From: Amycolatopsis albispora
GTDB lineage: Bacteria; Actinomycetota; Actinomycetes; Mycobacteriales; Pseudonocardiaceae
Assembly (NCBI RefSeq): GCF_003312875.1
Contig: NZ_CP015163.1
Coordinates: 3,224,001 to 3,288,000, forward strand
Direction of reading: 5' to 3'
DNA length: 64,000 bases
Shown here: in pieces, positions 8,674 through 17,915 of the stretch
Layout of the letters: every line of letters begins with the position of its first letter
How positions within the stretch are numbered: the stretch's first letter is position 1
Notes under the pieces: model-generated
Database searches by the model: none
What the model saw: only the letters and a program-made list of their open reading frames with translations
What the model was told of the DNA's origin: nothing
Translations under genes and position numbers: made by a program

Positions 8674-9442
8674 ACCACGCGGTGAACTCGGCGTCGACCG
8701 CGGCCGCGTGCTCGTTCGGCGTGCCGTCCTCCTCGGCCAGCGTGTGCGCCATGCCCGGCACGGTGACCAGCTTCGACCGGTCGCCGAGCGCCCGGTGCAG
8801 CGCGGCCGACGGCTCCCGGAACGCCACGTCGTCGGCCTCACCGACCACCAGCAGCAGGTCCGCGCCCAGCTCGCCGGCTCGGCTCACGTAGTCGTAGTGG
8901 TCGGCGACCGCGCGCGACCGATCGGTCCACGGGTAGGTCATGCCGTAGAAGCGTTCGTTGCGGCCGACCGCGGGCGCCAGCTGCGGCACCGGGCTGACCA
9001 CCGCGGCCGCCGCGATCGGCACCTCGGCGCGGGCCAGCACCTCCAGCGCCACGGTCGACCCGGCCGAACCACCGGCCACGCCGACCGGGCCGTCCGCGAT
9101 GGCGAACCGCTCCCGCAACGCGGCGACCGCGGCCGGGAACTCGTCGGCGGCCTGCCCGGTCACCGGCTCCATCACGTTGAGCACGTAGTCCTCGCCGGCC
9201 AGGCGGAAGAACTCGTCGAACCCGCCTTCGGGCAGCCTGGCGCCCGACATCGGGAGTCCGAAGTAGACACGCCAGGCGTCGAGCCCGCGCATCGGCACCG
9301 CGTCGGCCATCGCCGCCTCCGAGGCGGGCGGCTCCATCAGGTGCCAGGTGACCACGAGCGGCGCGGGCCCGTCACCGGCGGGCGGCAGCGCCACAAACGG
9401 CACGCCGGCGGCCGTGCCCTGGATCGCGTTCGAGGTCGTCAT
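8657..9442 (-). CDS. Alpha/beta hydrolase
   Basis: 261 residues from ATG 9442, with GAAGGAG upstream. The nucleophile elbow is VGVAGGSAGSTVALE (GGSAGS). The acid residue lies in LLVVGEADDVAF and the His in VPGMAHTLAEE, completing a Ser-Asp-His triad. A family esterase or peptidase activity is likely and the substrate unknown. The open frame extends upstream into the palindromic repeats, but that part is not gene-like. Confidence 0.85.
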   Translation of the reverse strand: MTTSNAIQGTAAGVPFVALPPAGDGPAPLVVTWHLMEPPASEAAMADAVPMRGLDAWRVYFGLPMSGARLPEGGFDEFFRLAGEDYVLNVMEPVTGQAADEFPAAVAALRERFAIADGPVGVAGGSAGSTVALEVLARAEVPIAAAAVVSPVPQLAPAVGRNERFYGMTYPWTDRSRAVADHYDYVSRAGELGADLLLVVGEADDVAFREPSAALHRALGDRSKLVTVPGMAHTLAEEDGTPNEHAAAVDAEFTAWFSARR

Positions 9443-9569
9443 CGCTGGTTTCTCCTTCGCTGTTTTCCTTGCTGTGTCTAGGAAACAGCCTGGGGAGCCA
9501 GCGGTCCAACAGCCTTTCCCGCACCCACCACAACCACCGGTTGTAGCGGGTGCGCGACGGAGCAAGGCC

Positions 9570-9626
9570 ATGTCACGAATGTGGCTTTCGAGACGCCCAA
9601 CGTCTCGAAAGCCACATTCGTGACAT
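9570..9626. repeat. Long perfect palindrome A (26-bp arms)
   Basis: Arms 9570-9595 and 9601-9626 with a 5-nt loop. The arms contain GAATGTGGCTTTC and its complement, the same 13-base core as palindrome B. It lies between livF and the hydrolase gene. Either an intergenic palindromic repeat family or a strong hairpin terminator for the liv operon. Confidence 0.9.
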
Positions 9627-9696
9627 CGGACGCGCTCAGCCGCCGCGCTGCAGGAGCCCGGTGAGCCCCCGCGCCCGGGCGTTCGTACCCCCGAAC

Positions 9697-9749
9697 GCAA
9701 TGAATGTGGCTTTCATAGCGCCTGGCGCTATGAAAGCCACATTCATTGC
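9697..9749. repeat. Long perfect palindrome B (26-bp arms)
   Basis: Arms 9697-9722 and 9724-9749 around a single central base. It shares the GAATGTGGCTTTC core with palindrome A but has different outer and inner flanks. It begins 15 bp past the livF stop, so it is well placed to end the liv transcript. Confidence 0.9.
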
Positions 9750-9764
9750 ACTGCGCGAGGGGCG

Positions 9765-10478
9765 TCAGCCCACCCCGAGGTAGGCCTCCTTGATCGACGG
9801 GTCGGCCAGCAGCTCCTGGCCGGTGCCGGTCTTGGTGATCTGCCCGGTCTCCAGCACGTACGCGCGGTGCGCGCGCGACAGCGCCTGCTGGGCGTTCTGC
9901 TCCACCAGCAGCACCGTGGTGCCCTGGTTGTTGATCTCGGTGATGATCCGGAAGATCTGCTGGATGAACTGCGGGGCCAGCCCCATCGACGGTTCGTCCA
10001 GCAGCAGCAGCTTCGGCTTGGCCATCAGCGCGCGCCCGATCGCGAGCATCTGCTGCTCGCCACCGGACATCGTGCCGCCGACCTGCGTCCGCCGCTCCGC
10101 CAGCCGCGGGAACAGCTCGAAGACCCGGTCCAGGTCCGGCTGCAGGTTCTTCCGGTCCTTGCGGGCGTAGGCGCCCATGTCCAGGTTCTCCATCACCGTC
10201 ATGCCGGGGAAGATCCCCCGGCCCTCCGGCGCCTGCGAGATGCCGCGCACCACCCGGAGGTCGGCCCGCAGCTTGGTGATGTCCTCACCGGCGAAGGAGA
10301 TCGACCCGGCCGACAGCGGCCGGATCCCGGAGATGGCGCGCATGGTGGTGGACTTGCCCGCCCCGTTCGCGCCGATGAGGGTGACGATCTCCCCTTCGGC
10401 CACGGTCAGGGTCAGCTCGGACACCGCCTTGATCCGTCCGTAGTGGACGGACACTCCGGAGAGCTCAAGCAACGTCAT
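9765..10478 (-). CDS. livF: Branched-chain amino-acid ABC transporter ATPase LivF
   Basis: 237 residues. Walker A GANGAGKSTT, signature MSGGEQQMLAIGRALM and Walker B LLLLDEPSMGLAP are intact, and the length and the APEGRGIFPGMTVMENL segment are typical of LivF. It hydrolyses ATP on the cytoplasmic face to drive uptake of leucine, isoleucine, valine or related substrates. It overlaps livG by 14 bp as the last gene of the operon, and palindrome B follows 15 bp later. Confidence 0.95.
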   Translation of the reverse strand: MTLLELSGVSVHYGRIKAVSELTLTVAEGEIVTLIGANGAGKSTTMRAISGIRPLSAGSISFAGEDITKLRADLRVVRGISQAPEGRGIFPGMTVMENLDMGAYARKDRKNLQPDLDRVFELFPRLAERRTQVGGTMSGGEQQMLAIGRALMAKPKLLLLDEPSMGLAPQFIQQIFRIITEINNQGTTVLLVEQNAQQALSRAHRAYVLETGQITKTGTGQELLADPSIKEAYLGVG

Positions 10479-11430
10479 CGTCTGGCACCCCCAGATACGC
10501 CGCGATCACCGCGGGGTTGTCCCTGATCTCGGCGGGGCTGCCGTCCGCGATCTTCTTGCCGAACTCCAGCACCACGATCCGGTCGGTGACGCCCATGACC
10601 AGCTTCATGTCGTGCTCGATGAGCAGCACCGTGTACCCGTCATCGCGGATCTTCTTGATCAACCCCATGAGCTCTTCCTTCTCCTGGGGGTTGAACCCGG
10701 CGGCGGGCTCGTCGAGGCACAGCAGCTTCGGCTCGGTGGCCAGCGCCCTGGCGATCTCCAGGCGGCGCTGGTAGCCGTAGGGCAGGTTCCTCGCCTTGTC
10801 CGCGGCTCGGTCGGCGATGCCGACGAACTCCAGCAGCGCCATCGCCCGGTCGACCGCCTCCCGCTCCTCCTTGAAGTGGCGGGGCAGGCGCAGCAGCGCG
10901 CCGAGCACGCTGGTGCGGTGCCGGGCGTCGGTGCCGACCACCACGTTCTCCAGCGCGGTCATCTCGCCGAAGAGCCGGATGTTCTGGAAGGTCCTGGCGA
11001 TCCCGAGCTGGGTGATGCCGTGCTTGGAGACCTTGCCCAGCGGCTTGTCCTCCAGCAGCACCTGGCCCGAGGTCGGCCGGTAGACCCCCGTCATGGCGTT
11101 GAAGCAGGTTGTCTTGCCCGCCCCGTTCGGCCCGATCAGCCCGAGGATCTCCCCGCGCTTGATGCCGAACGAGACGCTGTCCAGCGCCACCAGGCCGCCG
11201 AACCGCACGGTCAGCTCGCGCAGTTCGAGCAGCGTCTCACCGACCTCGACCGCGATCTCGCGGTCCGGCGCGACGACCTCGGCGACCTCCGCGTCGTGCG
11301 CGGCGCGCTCCTCGGCCGTCATGTGCGCCAGCTCGGCGACGATGCCGCCTTCGGCGACCACCTCCGGGCCGGCGTCGCCGTTGCGTGGTGCCGCGGGCGG
11401 GGGGTCGAACGGATTCTCCGGTGTGGTCAT
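10465..11430 (-). CDS. livG: Branched-chain amino-acid ABC transporter ATPase LivG
   Basis: 321 residues. Walker [17 protein letters not shown] and Walker [14 protein letters not shown] are present, and the C-terminal [18 protein letters not shown] is typical of LivG. The family is usually about 255 residues; the extra N-terminal ~65 residues are acidic and Ala-rich ([20 protein letters not shown]) and look disordered, as in some actinobacterial LivG proteins. It pairs with LivF as the ATPase heterodimer. The start overlaps the livM stop by one base, indicating translational coupling. Confidence 0.95.
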   Translation of the reverse strand: MTTPENPFDPPPAAPRNGDAGPEVVAEGGIVAELAHMTAEERAAHDAEVAEVVAPDREIAVEVGETLLELRELTVRFGGLVALDSVSFGIKRGEILGLIGPNGAGKTTCFNAMTGVYRPTSGQVLLEDKPLGKVSKHGITQLGIARTFQNIRLFGEMTALENVVVGTDARHRTSVLGALLRLPRHFKEEREAVDRAMALLEFVGIADRAADKARNLPYGYQRRLEIARALATEPKLLCLDEPAAGFNPQEKEELMGLIKKIRDDGYTVLLIEHDMKLVMGVTDRIVVLEFGKKIADGSPAEIRDNPAVIAAYLGVPDDDVA

Positions 11431-12554
11431 CAGCGCGCCCCTCCGTTCTTCTCGACCACCAGCGCGGTGTCGCTGGAGACCTGTTCACCCTTGCCCAGCA
11501 GGCGTTGATAAGCCTGCCTGCCGTAGGTCAGCAGGCGCTGGCGCGCGCCGAGCAGGCCCTGCGGCCGGAAGATCATCAGCACGATCAGCGCGATGCCGAA
11601 GATCAGGAACTTGTACTCGGCGATCACCAGGAAGCGCAGCGGCACGTAGGCCACCACCACCGCGCCGAGGATCACGCCGACCTTGTTGCCCGAGCCGCCG
11701 AGGATGACCGCGGCCAGGAACAGCATCGAGGTGACCACGTCGAACTTCTGGTTGTTCACGAAGCCGATCTGCCCGGCGTAGAGCGCGCCCGAGAGCCCGC
11801 CGATCGCCGCGCCGATGACGAACGCCCAGATCTTGAACTTGAAGGTGTTCACGCCCATGATCGACGCCGCGTCCTCGTCGTCGCGGATGGCGATCCAGGC
11901 GCGGCCGACGCGGCTGCGCTCCAGGTTCCCGACCAGGAACAGCACCGCGATGATCACCGTGACGGTCAGCCAGTACCACGGTGTGCCGTCGGTGTTGTTG
12001 AACAACGCGCTGCCGTCGTCGTTGGTCCCCGGTGGGTGCCCGACCTGCTGGAAGCCGGACTGGCCGCGCAGCGGGTCCACGTTGTCGGCGACCAGCCGGA
12101 CGATCTCACCGAAGCCCAGCGTCACGATCGCCAGGTAGTCACCGCGTAGTCGCAGTGTCGGTGTGCCGAGGATGATGCCGAAGACCATGGTGATCGCCAT
12201 GGCCAGTGGGATCACCGCCAGGAACGGCAGCTTCTGCAGCGGCGAGTCCGGGCTGGTGAACAACGCGGCCACGTACGCGCCGATGGCGAAGAAGCCGATG
12301 TAGCCGAGGTCCAGCAGGCCCGCCTGGCCGACCACCACGTTCAGGCCGATGGCGACCAGCGCGTAGCGGGCCACCTCGAACATCGCGATCTGGAAGTCGA
12401 ACCCCGGCTCGGTGGAGATGATCGGCGGGTTCAGCACCGGCAGCGCGTAGATCAGCACCACCACCGGGATGAGCACCAGCCACTGCTGCGGCCGGGAGAG
12501 ATTGCTCCACCACTCGCCAAGCGAGCGGCGGCTTGCGGTGTCTGGCGTCGTCAT
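11430..12554 (-). CDS. livM: Branched-chain amino-acid ABC transporter permease LivM
   Basis: 374 residues with 8-10 predicted membrane segments and the LivM motif [24 protein letters not shown] split over its third and fourth helices. The coupling region [19 protein letters not shown] contacts the ATPases. It forms the membrane channel with LivH. It overlaps livH by 4 bp and livG by 1 bp. Confidence 0.95.
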   Translation of the reverse strand: MTTPDTASRRSLGEWWSNLSRPQQWLVLIPVVVLIYALPVLNPPIISTEPGFDFQIAMFEVARYALVAIGLNVVVGQAGLLDLGYIGFFAIGAYVAALFTSPDSPLQKLPFLAVIPLAMAITMVFGIILGTPTLRLRGDYLAIVTLGFGEIVRLVADNVDPLRGQSGFQQVGHPPGTNDDGSALFNNTDGTPWYWLTVTVIIAVLFLVGNLERSRVGRAWIAIRDDEDAASIMGVNTFKFKIWAFVIGAAIGGLSGALYAGQIGFVNNQKFDVVTSMLFLAAVILGGSGNKVGVILGAVVVAYVPLRFLVIAEYKFLIFGIALIVLMIFRPQGLLGARQRLLTYGRQAYQRLLGKGEQVSSDTALVVEKNGGAR

Positions 12555-13564
12555 ACCCGTGCCTTCCCGAGAGACTCACCGAGGATGCCGGTGGGACGGA
12601 ACATCAGGATCAGCACCAGCAGCACGAACGCGACCACGTCACGCCACTCACCGCCGAACAGGGACTGCCCGTAGTTCTCGGCCAGCCCGAGCAGCAGGCC
12701 GCCGAGCAGCGCGCCACGCAGGTTGCCGATGCCGCCGAGCACGGCGGCGGTGAACGCCTTGATCCCGAGCAGGAAGCCGCCCTGGTAGGACGCCCCCTGG
12801 GGGTTCTTCATCATGTACAGCAGCGCCGCGGCGCCGGCCAGCAGGCCACCGATGAGGAACGTGATCACGATGACGCGTTCCTTGTTCACGCCCATCAGCG
12901 TGGCGGTGTCCGGGTCCTGCGCGACCGCGCGGATGCCGCGGCCGAGGCGGCTGCGGTTCACGAACATGTTGATGCCGACCATCATCAGCACCGAGGCCAC
13001 CACGATGATCAGGGTGATGTTGGTGACGCTGGCGTCACCGATGCTGAAGACCTCCTGCGGGCGCAGCAGCCGGATCGCCTGCTCGGCGTTGCCGCCGCGC
13101 CAGATGAACAGCAGCTGCTGGAGCACGAAGGAGGCACCGATCGCGGTGATCAGGAAGACCAGCCGCGGCGCGCCCTTCTTCCGCAGCGGCCGGTAGGCGA
13201 CCCTTTCCAGGGCCACCGCCGTGCCGCCGGATATCGCCATCGCGGCGACCAGCGCCAGCAGGAGGAAGCCGATCAGCTCCATCACCGGCAGGTCCGGGGT
13301 GGCACCGGGGCGGAAGCCGAGTCCGTAGAAGACGAACCAGGTGGCGTAGGCGCCGTAGATGAACACCTCGGAGTGCGCGAAGTTGATCAGCTTCAGCACC
13401 CCGTAGACCAGGGTGTAGCCGAGCGCGACGAGCGCGTAGATGCTGCCCTGTGACAGCCCCTCGACGGTGCTGTTCCAGAACTGGCTGCCGAGCGCCTCGA
13501 GGTCGAACTTGATCCAGCTGTCCTCTTGTGCGAGGAACAGCGGTAGTGCGTGGTTTATGGACAC
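12551..13564 (-). CDS. livH: Branched-chain amino-acid ABC transporter permease LivH
   Basis: 337 residues from GTG 13564 with GGAGAA upstream. LivH hallmarks are GSIYALVALGYTLVYGVLKL and the coupling loop RSRLGRGIRAVAQDPDTA. Multiple membrane helices span the protein. First gene after the livK/livH hairpin and the partner of LivM in the channel. Confidence 0.95.
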   Translation of the reverse strand: MSINHALPLFLAQEDSWIKFDLEALGSQFWNSTVEGLSQGSIYALVALGYTLVYGVLKLINFAHSEVFIYGAYATWFVFYGLGFRPGATPDLPVMELIGFLLLALVAAMAISGGTAVALERVAYRPLRKKGAPRLVFLITAIGASFVLQQLLFIWRGGNAEQAIRLLRPQEVFSIGDASVTNITLIIVVASVLMMVGINMFVNRSRLGRGIRAVAQDPDTATLMGVNKERVIVITFLIGGLLAGAAALLYMMKNPQGASYQGGFLLGIKAFTAAVLGGIGNLRGALLGGLLLGLAENYGQSLFGGEWRDVVAFVLLVLILMFRPTGILGESLGKARV

Positions 13565-13583
13565 ACTCGTTCTCCATGTGGTT

Positions 13584-13630
13584 CCGGGGTGTGCCCGCGA
13601 CGGGATCTAACCGTCGCGCGCACACCCCGG
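13584..13630 (-). promoter_or_regulatory. livK-livH intercistronic hairpin
   Basis: Outer stem 13584-13594 with 13620-13630 and inner stem 13596-13603 with 13611-13618 form a nearly continuous 19-bp GC-rich hairpin. There is no U-run. Hairpins here usually protect the upstream binding-protein mRNA or partly terminate, giving LivK in excess over the membrane subunits. Confidence 0.65.
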
Positions 13631-13660
13631 TTACAAAATCGATTTGCCGAGAGCGGCTCT

Positions 13661-14872
13661 TTACTTGATCTCGGTGTTCCGGACGATCTTTCCGTTCTCG
13701 ACCTTGTAGGTCCACACGGTGGTGGCGGCCAGCTCACCGGTCGGGTCCCACTTGAACTTCTTGGTCAGGCCCTGGCCGTCGTAGTTCTTCACGTAGTCCA
13801 GCAGGCCGGCGCGGTCGGTCTTGCCGGAGTCGATCCCCTTCAGCAGGATCGTGGCGATGTCGTAGCCCTCCGGCGAGTAGGTACCCGGGTCCTTGCCCGA
13901 GAGCGCCTTGTACGCGTTGGTGAACTCGGTGAACTGGTCGGCGGGCACGCACGGGCAGGTGAAGTACGCGCTGGCGGCGGCGTCACCGGCACCCTTGACG
14001 AACTCGTCGTCCTTCACGCCGTCCGGCGCGACGAACTTGGCGGTCACGCCGGCGTCGGCGAGCTGCTGCGCGAACGGCGCGGCCTCACGGTAGTAACCGG
14101 CGTAGAACACGGCCTGCGGGTCGGCGCCCTTGACCGCGTTCACCGTGGCGGCGAAGTCGATCTGCTTGGACTTGACCTTCTCGTTGCAGGTGACCTTCGC
14201 GCCCAGCGCGCCCTTGATGGCGTTGGCCAGGCCGATGCCGTACTCCGAGTCGTCCTCGACGACGCAGACCTTCTCGGCCTTCAGCTCGTTGGTGATGAAG
14301 GTGGCCGCGGCGGGACCCTGGGTGTTGTCGTTGCCGAGGCCGCGGAAGAAGGTCTTCCAGCCGTTCTGGGACAGGCCGGGGCCGGTGGCCGACGGGGTGA
14401 TCGAGACCAGGCCGGCGTCGTTGAAGATGTTGCCGGCGGCCTTCGACTCACCGGAGAACGGCAGGCCGACCACACCGAGGATCTGCGGCGTGTTCACCAT
14501 CTGGGTGACGATGCCGGGCGCCTTGTCCGGGGTGCCCTCGGTCTCGAACTCCTTGAGCTCGACCTTGCAGCCCGGGTTGGCTTCGTTGTGCCGGTTCACC
14601 GCGACCTTGACACCGTTGAGGATGTTCTGGCCAAGGGCGGCGTTCTCGCCGTTGATGGTTCCGGCGTATGCGATCGACGTGCCGGCGGGGCAGGTGGCCT
14701 TGCCGTCGCCCTTGGGGTCGGCCGCGTCGGCGGCCTGGGCGGGAGCGCTGGCCTGCGGGGCGGTGGGGGTGTCCCCGTTGGACCCGCTGTCCGTACGCGC
14801 CGAACACGCGCCCAGGGCCAGCGATGCGGTCGCTGCCAGCACCAAAACCCGCGTGAGTCGTGCTCTTGACAC
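13661..14872 (-). CDS. livK: Branched-chain amino-acid-binding lipoprotein LivK
   Basis: 403 residues. GTG 14872 is chosen because GGAGG lies 5 nt upstream and it directly precedes the signal peptide. The lipobox LALGAC places the mature N-terminus at Cys, so the protein is a lipid-anchored receptor on the outer membrane face. A Ser/Thr/Pro/Ala-rich linker is followed by a type I periplasmic-binding domain (IAYAGTINGENAALGQNILNG; VVGLPFSGESKAAGNIFND). It delivers substrate to LivHM. The 240 bp upstream are non-coding and should hold the operon promoter. Confidence 0.93.
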   Translation of the reverse strand: MSRARLTRVLVLAATASLALGACSARTDSGSNGDTPTAPQASAPAQAADAADPKGDGKATCPAGTSIAYAGTINGENAALGQNILNGVKVAVNRHNEANPGCKVELKEFETEGTPDKAPGIVTQMVNTPQILGVVGLPFSGESKAAGNIFNDAGLVSITPSATGPGLSQNGWKTFFRGLGNDNTQGPAAATFITNELKAEKVCVVEDDSEYGIGLANAIKGALGAKVTCNEKVKSKQIDFAATVNAVKGADPQAVFYAGYYREAAPFAQQLADAGVTAKFVAPDGVKDDEFVKGAGDAAASAYFTCPCVPADQFTEFTNAYKALSGKDPGTYSPEGYDIATILLKGIDSGKTDRAGLLDYVKNYDGQGLTKKFKWDPTGELAATTVWTYKVENGKIVRNTEIK

Positions 14873-15116
14873 TCGTTCCTCCAAATGCCGACGAACCACC
14901 TTGAACGGTTGTCCGTCCCTGGACCTGACTGGGCGCTGAACCTAGTCGCCCCTCGCCGCGTTGCACAGCGTCACAAAGCTTGTTGTTTCCACATCGTGAC
15001 GGTGGTCACCGGCGTTAACGGAGGCTTTATACCCGATCATCGGGTTGCAACGAACGAGTGGTAACCACAAGTGACAATTTGCCCAGTCATGGCCCGGAGG
15101 CAGCGGTCAGCCTTGG

Positions 15117-15728
15117 TCAGCCAATCCCCCGAACGACGGCTTCCGCAACCGCCTTCATCGTGGTCCGGCGGTCCATCGCGGTCCGCTGGATCCAGCGGAA
15201 GGCGTCCGGCTCGGACAAGCCCTGTTCACTCATCAGGAGGCCCTTGGCCCGATCGATCACCTTGCGTGTTTCCAGCCGGTCGGTCAGCCCGGCCACCTCG
15301 GACTCCAGCGCCTGCAGTTCGGCGAACCGGCTGACGGCGAGTTCGATGGCCGGGACGAGGTCCCGCTTGGCGAAGGGCTTGACCAGGTAGGCCATGGTCC
15401 CGGCGTCACGGGCCCGCTCGACCAGGTCGCGCTGGCTGAACGCGGTCAGGATGACCACCGGCGCCACGCGGTCCCCGGTGATCTTCGAGGCGGCTTCGAT
15501 GCCGTCCAGCTTGGGCATCTTGACGTCGAGGATGACCAGGTCGGGCTTGAGTTCGGTGGCCAGTTTGATGGCCTCCTCGCCGTCGCCGGCCTGGCCGACG
15601 ACCTCGTAGCCCTCCTCGCGGAGCATCTCGACGAGGTCGAGGCGGATCAGGGCCTCGTCCTCGGCGACGAGCACCCGACGCTGTGGGGCGGTGGCGACGC
15701 CGTTGGCCTCGGCAGCCGGTTCGGTCAC
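15117..15728 (-). CDS. pdtaR: ANTAR-domain response regulator (PdtaR-like)
   Basis: 203 residues from GTG 15728, with AGGAGG nine bases upstream. The N-terminal receiver has the acidic pocket (AEDEAL), phospho-acceptor Asp in LVILDVKMPKLDG, switch Thr in LTAFSQ and Lys in YLVKPF. The C-terminal three-helix ANTAR domain (ETRKVIDRAKGLLMSE; AFRWIQRTAMDRR) binds RNA and works by antitermination. It matches the Mycobacterium Rv1626 type, which partners a PdtaS-type kinase encoded elsewhere. Its position near polA and tRNA-Leu resembles mycobacterial gene order (from memory). Confidence 0.92.
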   Translation of the reverse strand: MTEPAAEANGVATAPQRRVLVAEDEALIRLDLVEMLREEGYEVVGQAGDGEEAIKLATELKPDLVILDVKMPKLDGIEAASKITGDRVAPVVILTAFSQRDLVERARDAGTMAYLVKPFAKRDLVPAIELAVSRFAELQALESEVAGLTDRLETRKVIDRAKGLLMSEQGLSEPDAFRWIQRTAMDRRTTMKAVAEAVVRGIG

Positions 15729-15825
15729 CGGTGTCCTCCTGCTAGCTCGAAGGGGTGGAAGGCGCGGCTTGCCGCGGACCCCGAGCCTACCGGGAGCGGA
15801 ACCGATTGAGAGATGGCGTTCACCA

Positions 15826-15848
15826 CGTGTGTGGCCAGGTCACACACG
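15826..15848. promoter_or_regulatory. Inverted repeat upstream of pdtaR and tRNA-Leu
   Basis: Perfect 8-bp arms, 15826-15833 and 15841-15848, 7-nt spacer, between the pdtaR start and the tRNA. The CGTGTGTG arms look like an operator more than a terminator. The recombinase reading frame stops inside it (15840-15842), which underlines that this part is host DNA. Confidence 0.5.
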
Positions 15849-17915
15849 TTTAACACGGTTTACCGCGAGAGGCGGTTTCACCCCATCGGCCCCACTGGTA
15901 ACCCTGTTGCGCTGCTCAGCCCCCGATCCCGTAAAGTCTGGCGGCGCCGCCCCCGTAGCCCAATCGGCAGAGGCAGCGGACTCAAAATCCGTCCAGTGTG
16001 CGTTCGAGTCGCACCGGGGGCACGTACAGGATGCACACAGGCTTTGACCTGCGCTTTTGCCGCATTCGGCAACCTCTTCCGAGGGCTCCTCCCCCATCGC
16101 CCGGCCGATCTCAGCCACCGCCTTCGCCATCTCGCCGGGCAAGGTGACCTGCAGCGTCGCTTCGTCCGTGGCGTAGTGCACCTGGATGGTGAGCTGTGTC
16201 AGGTCGAACAGGCGGTCAAGTAGCTCGCTGGGCGCGCGGTCCAGATTGATCGCCAGGTGCGGCAGCGTGTCGAGAAGACCGAGCTGACCGGCACTGGGCC
16301 GATCCGGCTCCTGACCCTCCTGGCGGTCCAGGTCCGCGATGGCCTCCAGCAGAGCCTGGCGTTCGGTGTTCAGCTCGTTGTACCGCTGCCGCAGACCTTG
16401 AGTGAACGGATCGGCAGGGTCGGCGTCCTCGGCCTGCCGGAGGATGTTGTCCAGCTTCCGGGTGATGTCGGCGAGCTTGCGCTGCAGCCGCTGCCGCTTC
16501 TCGGCTCGCTCGCGCTGGGCGCTCTCGTCCACCTCGTCCAGCTCGGAGACGAACAGGTTCATCCGATCGGGGCCGAAGACGCGTTCGGCGAAGAAGCGGC
16601 TGACCTCGGTCATGATCAAGTCTTCGCGCAGGTAGATCGTGGCGGGGTGCCTGGCGTACTTGTCCGGCCGTCCGCGGTTGTTGTTCTGAGGGTGACAGCG
16701 GTAGTAGGTGATCCCGTGCCGCGGGTTGCCGATCATCCGGCGGCCGCAGTCGCACAGCACCCGCCGCCGAAACCGGTACGTACGCTTCGCCCGCGGGTCC
16801 TTCTTCAACCCTGCACCGTCGCGTGAGCCCGTCCGCTCCTCGCTCATGGCGTTGATCGCGTCGAACATCCACTTCGGGATCAGCGGTTCATGCGCCGGCT
16901 CGACCGACCACACCCACATCTGCGGCGGATTCGGCTTGTTACGCCCGCCCTGGCTGCGCCGAGCGCGCCGGTTGTAGACCTGGTAGCCGGTGTACTTCGG
17001 GTTGCTCAACATCGACGCGACGCTGGACTTCGACCACGCGTGCCGGGCCCGTGACTTGTTCGGCGGTTCCGGCGGCGGGTACTTCTCCAGGTCCTCGTTC
17101 AGCTTCTCGGCGATCGTGTCGAACCCGAGCTTCAGGTGGTAACGCCACTTCGCGGCCAGCGTGACCGTCGCCGCTTTGGCCCAGTCGGGCTCAAGGCGCG
17201 ACTTGGTCAGCCCCTTCTCCGCCTTGACCGGGTTCGGGTGCCGGATCTTCTTCGCCTTGTAGCCGTGCGTGGGCTTGCCGATGTTGTAGCCCTCACGGAC
17301 GTGCGTGCAGGTGCCGCCCCAGGACAACTCCAGCATGTTCAGCACTTCATACTCGGCCACCGACTGGTTGATCCGCCGTTGCAGGATCTGCTGCGCGCGC
17401 CCACCGGAGAGCATGATCGGTTCGTTCGCGGCGAGCATCGGCACCTCGAACCGCTCCAGCTCGCGTTCGACCGACAGGCTCTCGTACATCTTGCGCGCGG
17501 TCCGCGACATCGACTCGCAGATCACCACGTCGAACCGGCGATCCGGTCGCTTCGCCTCTTCCAGCAGATCCGCGATTCCGCCATCCCGCGCGATCGGGAC
17601 ATCGAACCGCTCGTAGTCGCTGCCCCGGCCACGTTGTCCGAGCTCCATGCGCCCGGACTCGACGTCGTAGAAGTGGCACACGATCACCCACGACTCCGGC
17701 AACGCGACCTTCGAGCGCTCCAGCTGACGCAACAGCGACTGCCGCGGGTCTTGATGCTCCTCGGTCGACGTCCGCCCCACCCACGCGACCCGGACTTCCT
17801 TGGCATGCAAAGCCAGTGGCATCCCGAACGGCGACACGGCCAGATCGCTCAAACCGCCGCGTCCGAAGCGCGAATTCAGCGCCGGAGCGGGCGGATTCGA
17901 CTCACTGATCGTCAC
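15840..17915 (-). CDS. Large serine recombinase (integrase) reading into tRNA-Leu
   Basis: 691 residues from GTG 17915, overlapping the upstream gene by 4 bp (GTGA). The resolvase-type catalytic domain has its Ser in VGRTSTEE (near residue 50) and Arg residues in ICESMSRTARKMYESL. It is followed by a Recombinase domain, a zinc ribbon (CDCGRRMIG... YYRC) and a long coiled coil (QRERAEKRQRLQRKLADI). From about residue 632 the frame runs antisense through the tRNA (RCDSNAHWTDFES) and stops in host DNA, so this tail is created by integration. It would catalyse integration and, with a directionality factor, excision. Confidence 0.88.
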   Translation of the reverse strand: MTISESNPPAPALNSRFGRGGLSDLAVSPFGMPLALHAKEVRVAWVGRTSTEEHQDPRQSLLRQLERSKVALPESWVIVCHFYDVESGRMELGQRGRGSDYERFDVPIARDGGIADLLEEAKRPDRRFDVVICESMSRTARKMYESLSVERELERFEVPMLAANEPIMLSGGRAQQILQRRINQSVAEYEVLNMLELSWGGTCTHVREGYNIGKPTHGYKAKKIRHPNPVKAEKGLTKSRLEPDWAKAATVTLAAKWRYHLKLGFDTIAEKLNEDLEKYPPPEPPNKSRARHAWSKSSVASMLSNPKYTGYQVYNRRARRSQGGRNKPNPPQMWVWSVEPAHEPLIPKWMFDAINAMSEERTGSRDGAGLKKDPRAKRTYRFRRRVLCDCGRRMIGNPRHGITYYRCHPQNNNRGRPDKYARHPATIYLREDLIMTEVSRFFAERVFGPDRMNLFVSELDEVDESAQRERAEKRQRLQRKLADITRKLDNILRQAEDADPADPFTQGLRQRYNELNTERQALLEAIADLDRQEGQEPDRPSAGQLGLLDTLPHLAINLDRAPSELLDRLFDLTQLTIQVHYATDEATLQVTLPGEMAKAVAEIGRAMGEEPSEEVAECGKSAGQSLCASCTCPRCDSNAHWTDFESAASADWATGAAPPDFTGSGAEQRNRVTSGADGVKPPLAVNRVKRV
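15949..16022 (+). tRNA. tRNA-Leu (anticodon CAA)
   Basis: A 74-nt cloverleaf: acceptor GCCCCCG (15949-15955) pairs with CGGGGGC (16015-16021), discriminator A at 16022. D-arm GCCC/GGC, anticodon loop CTCAAAA with CAA at 15983-15985, T-arm GTGCG-TTCGAGT-CGCAC. No CCA is encoded. The variable loop is only about 5 nt, whereas tRNA-Leu is normally class II with a long arm; short CAA-type leucine tRNAs occur in Actinobacteria, as far as I recall. The 3' end abuts the conjugative element and is its likely attachment site. Confidence 0.88.
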
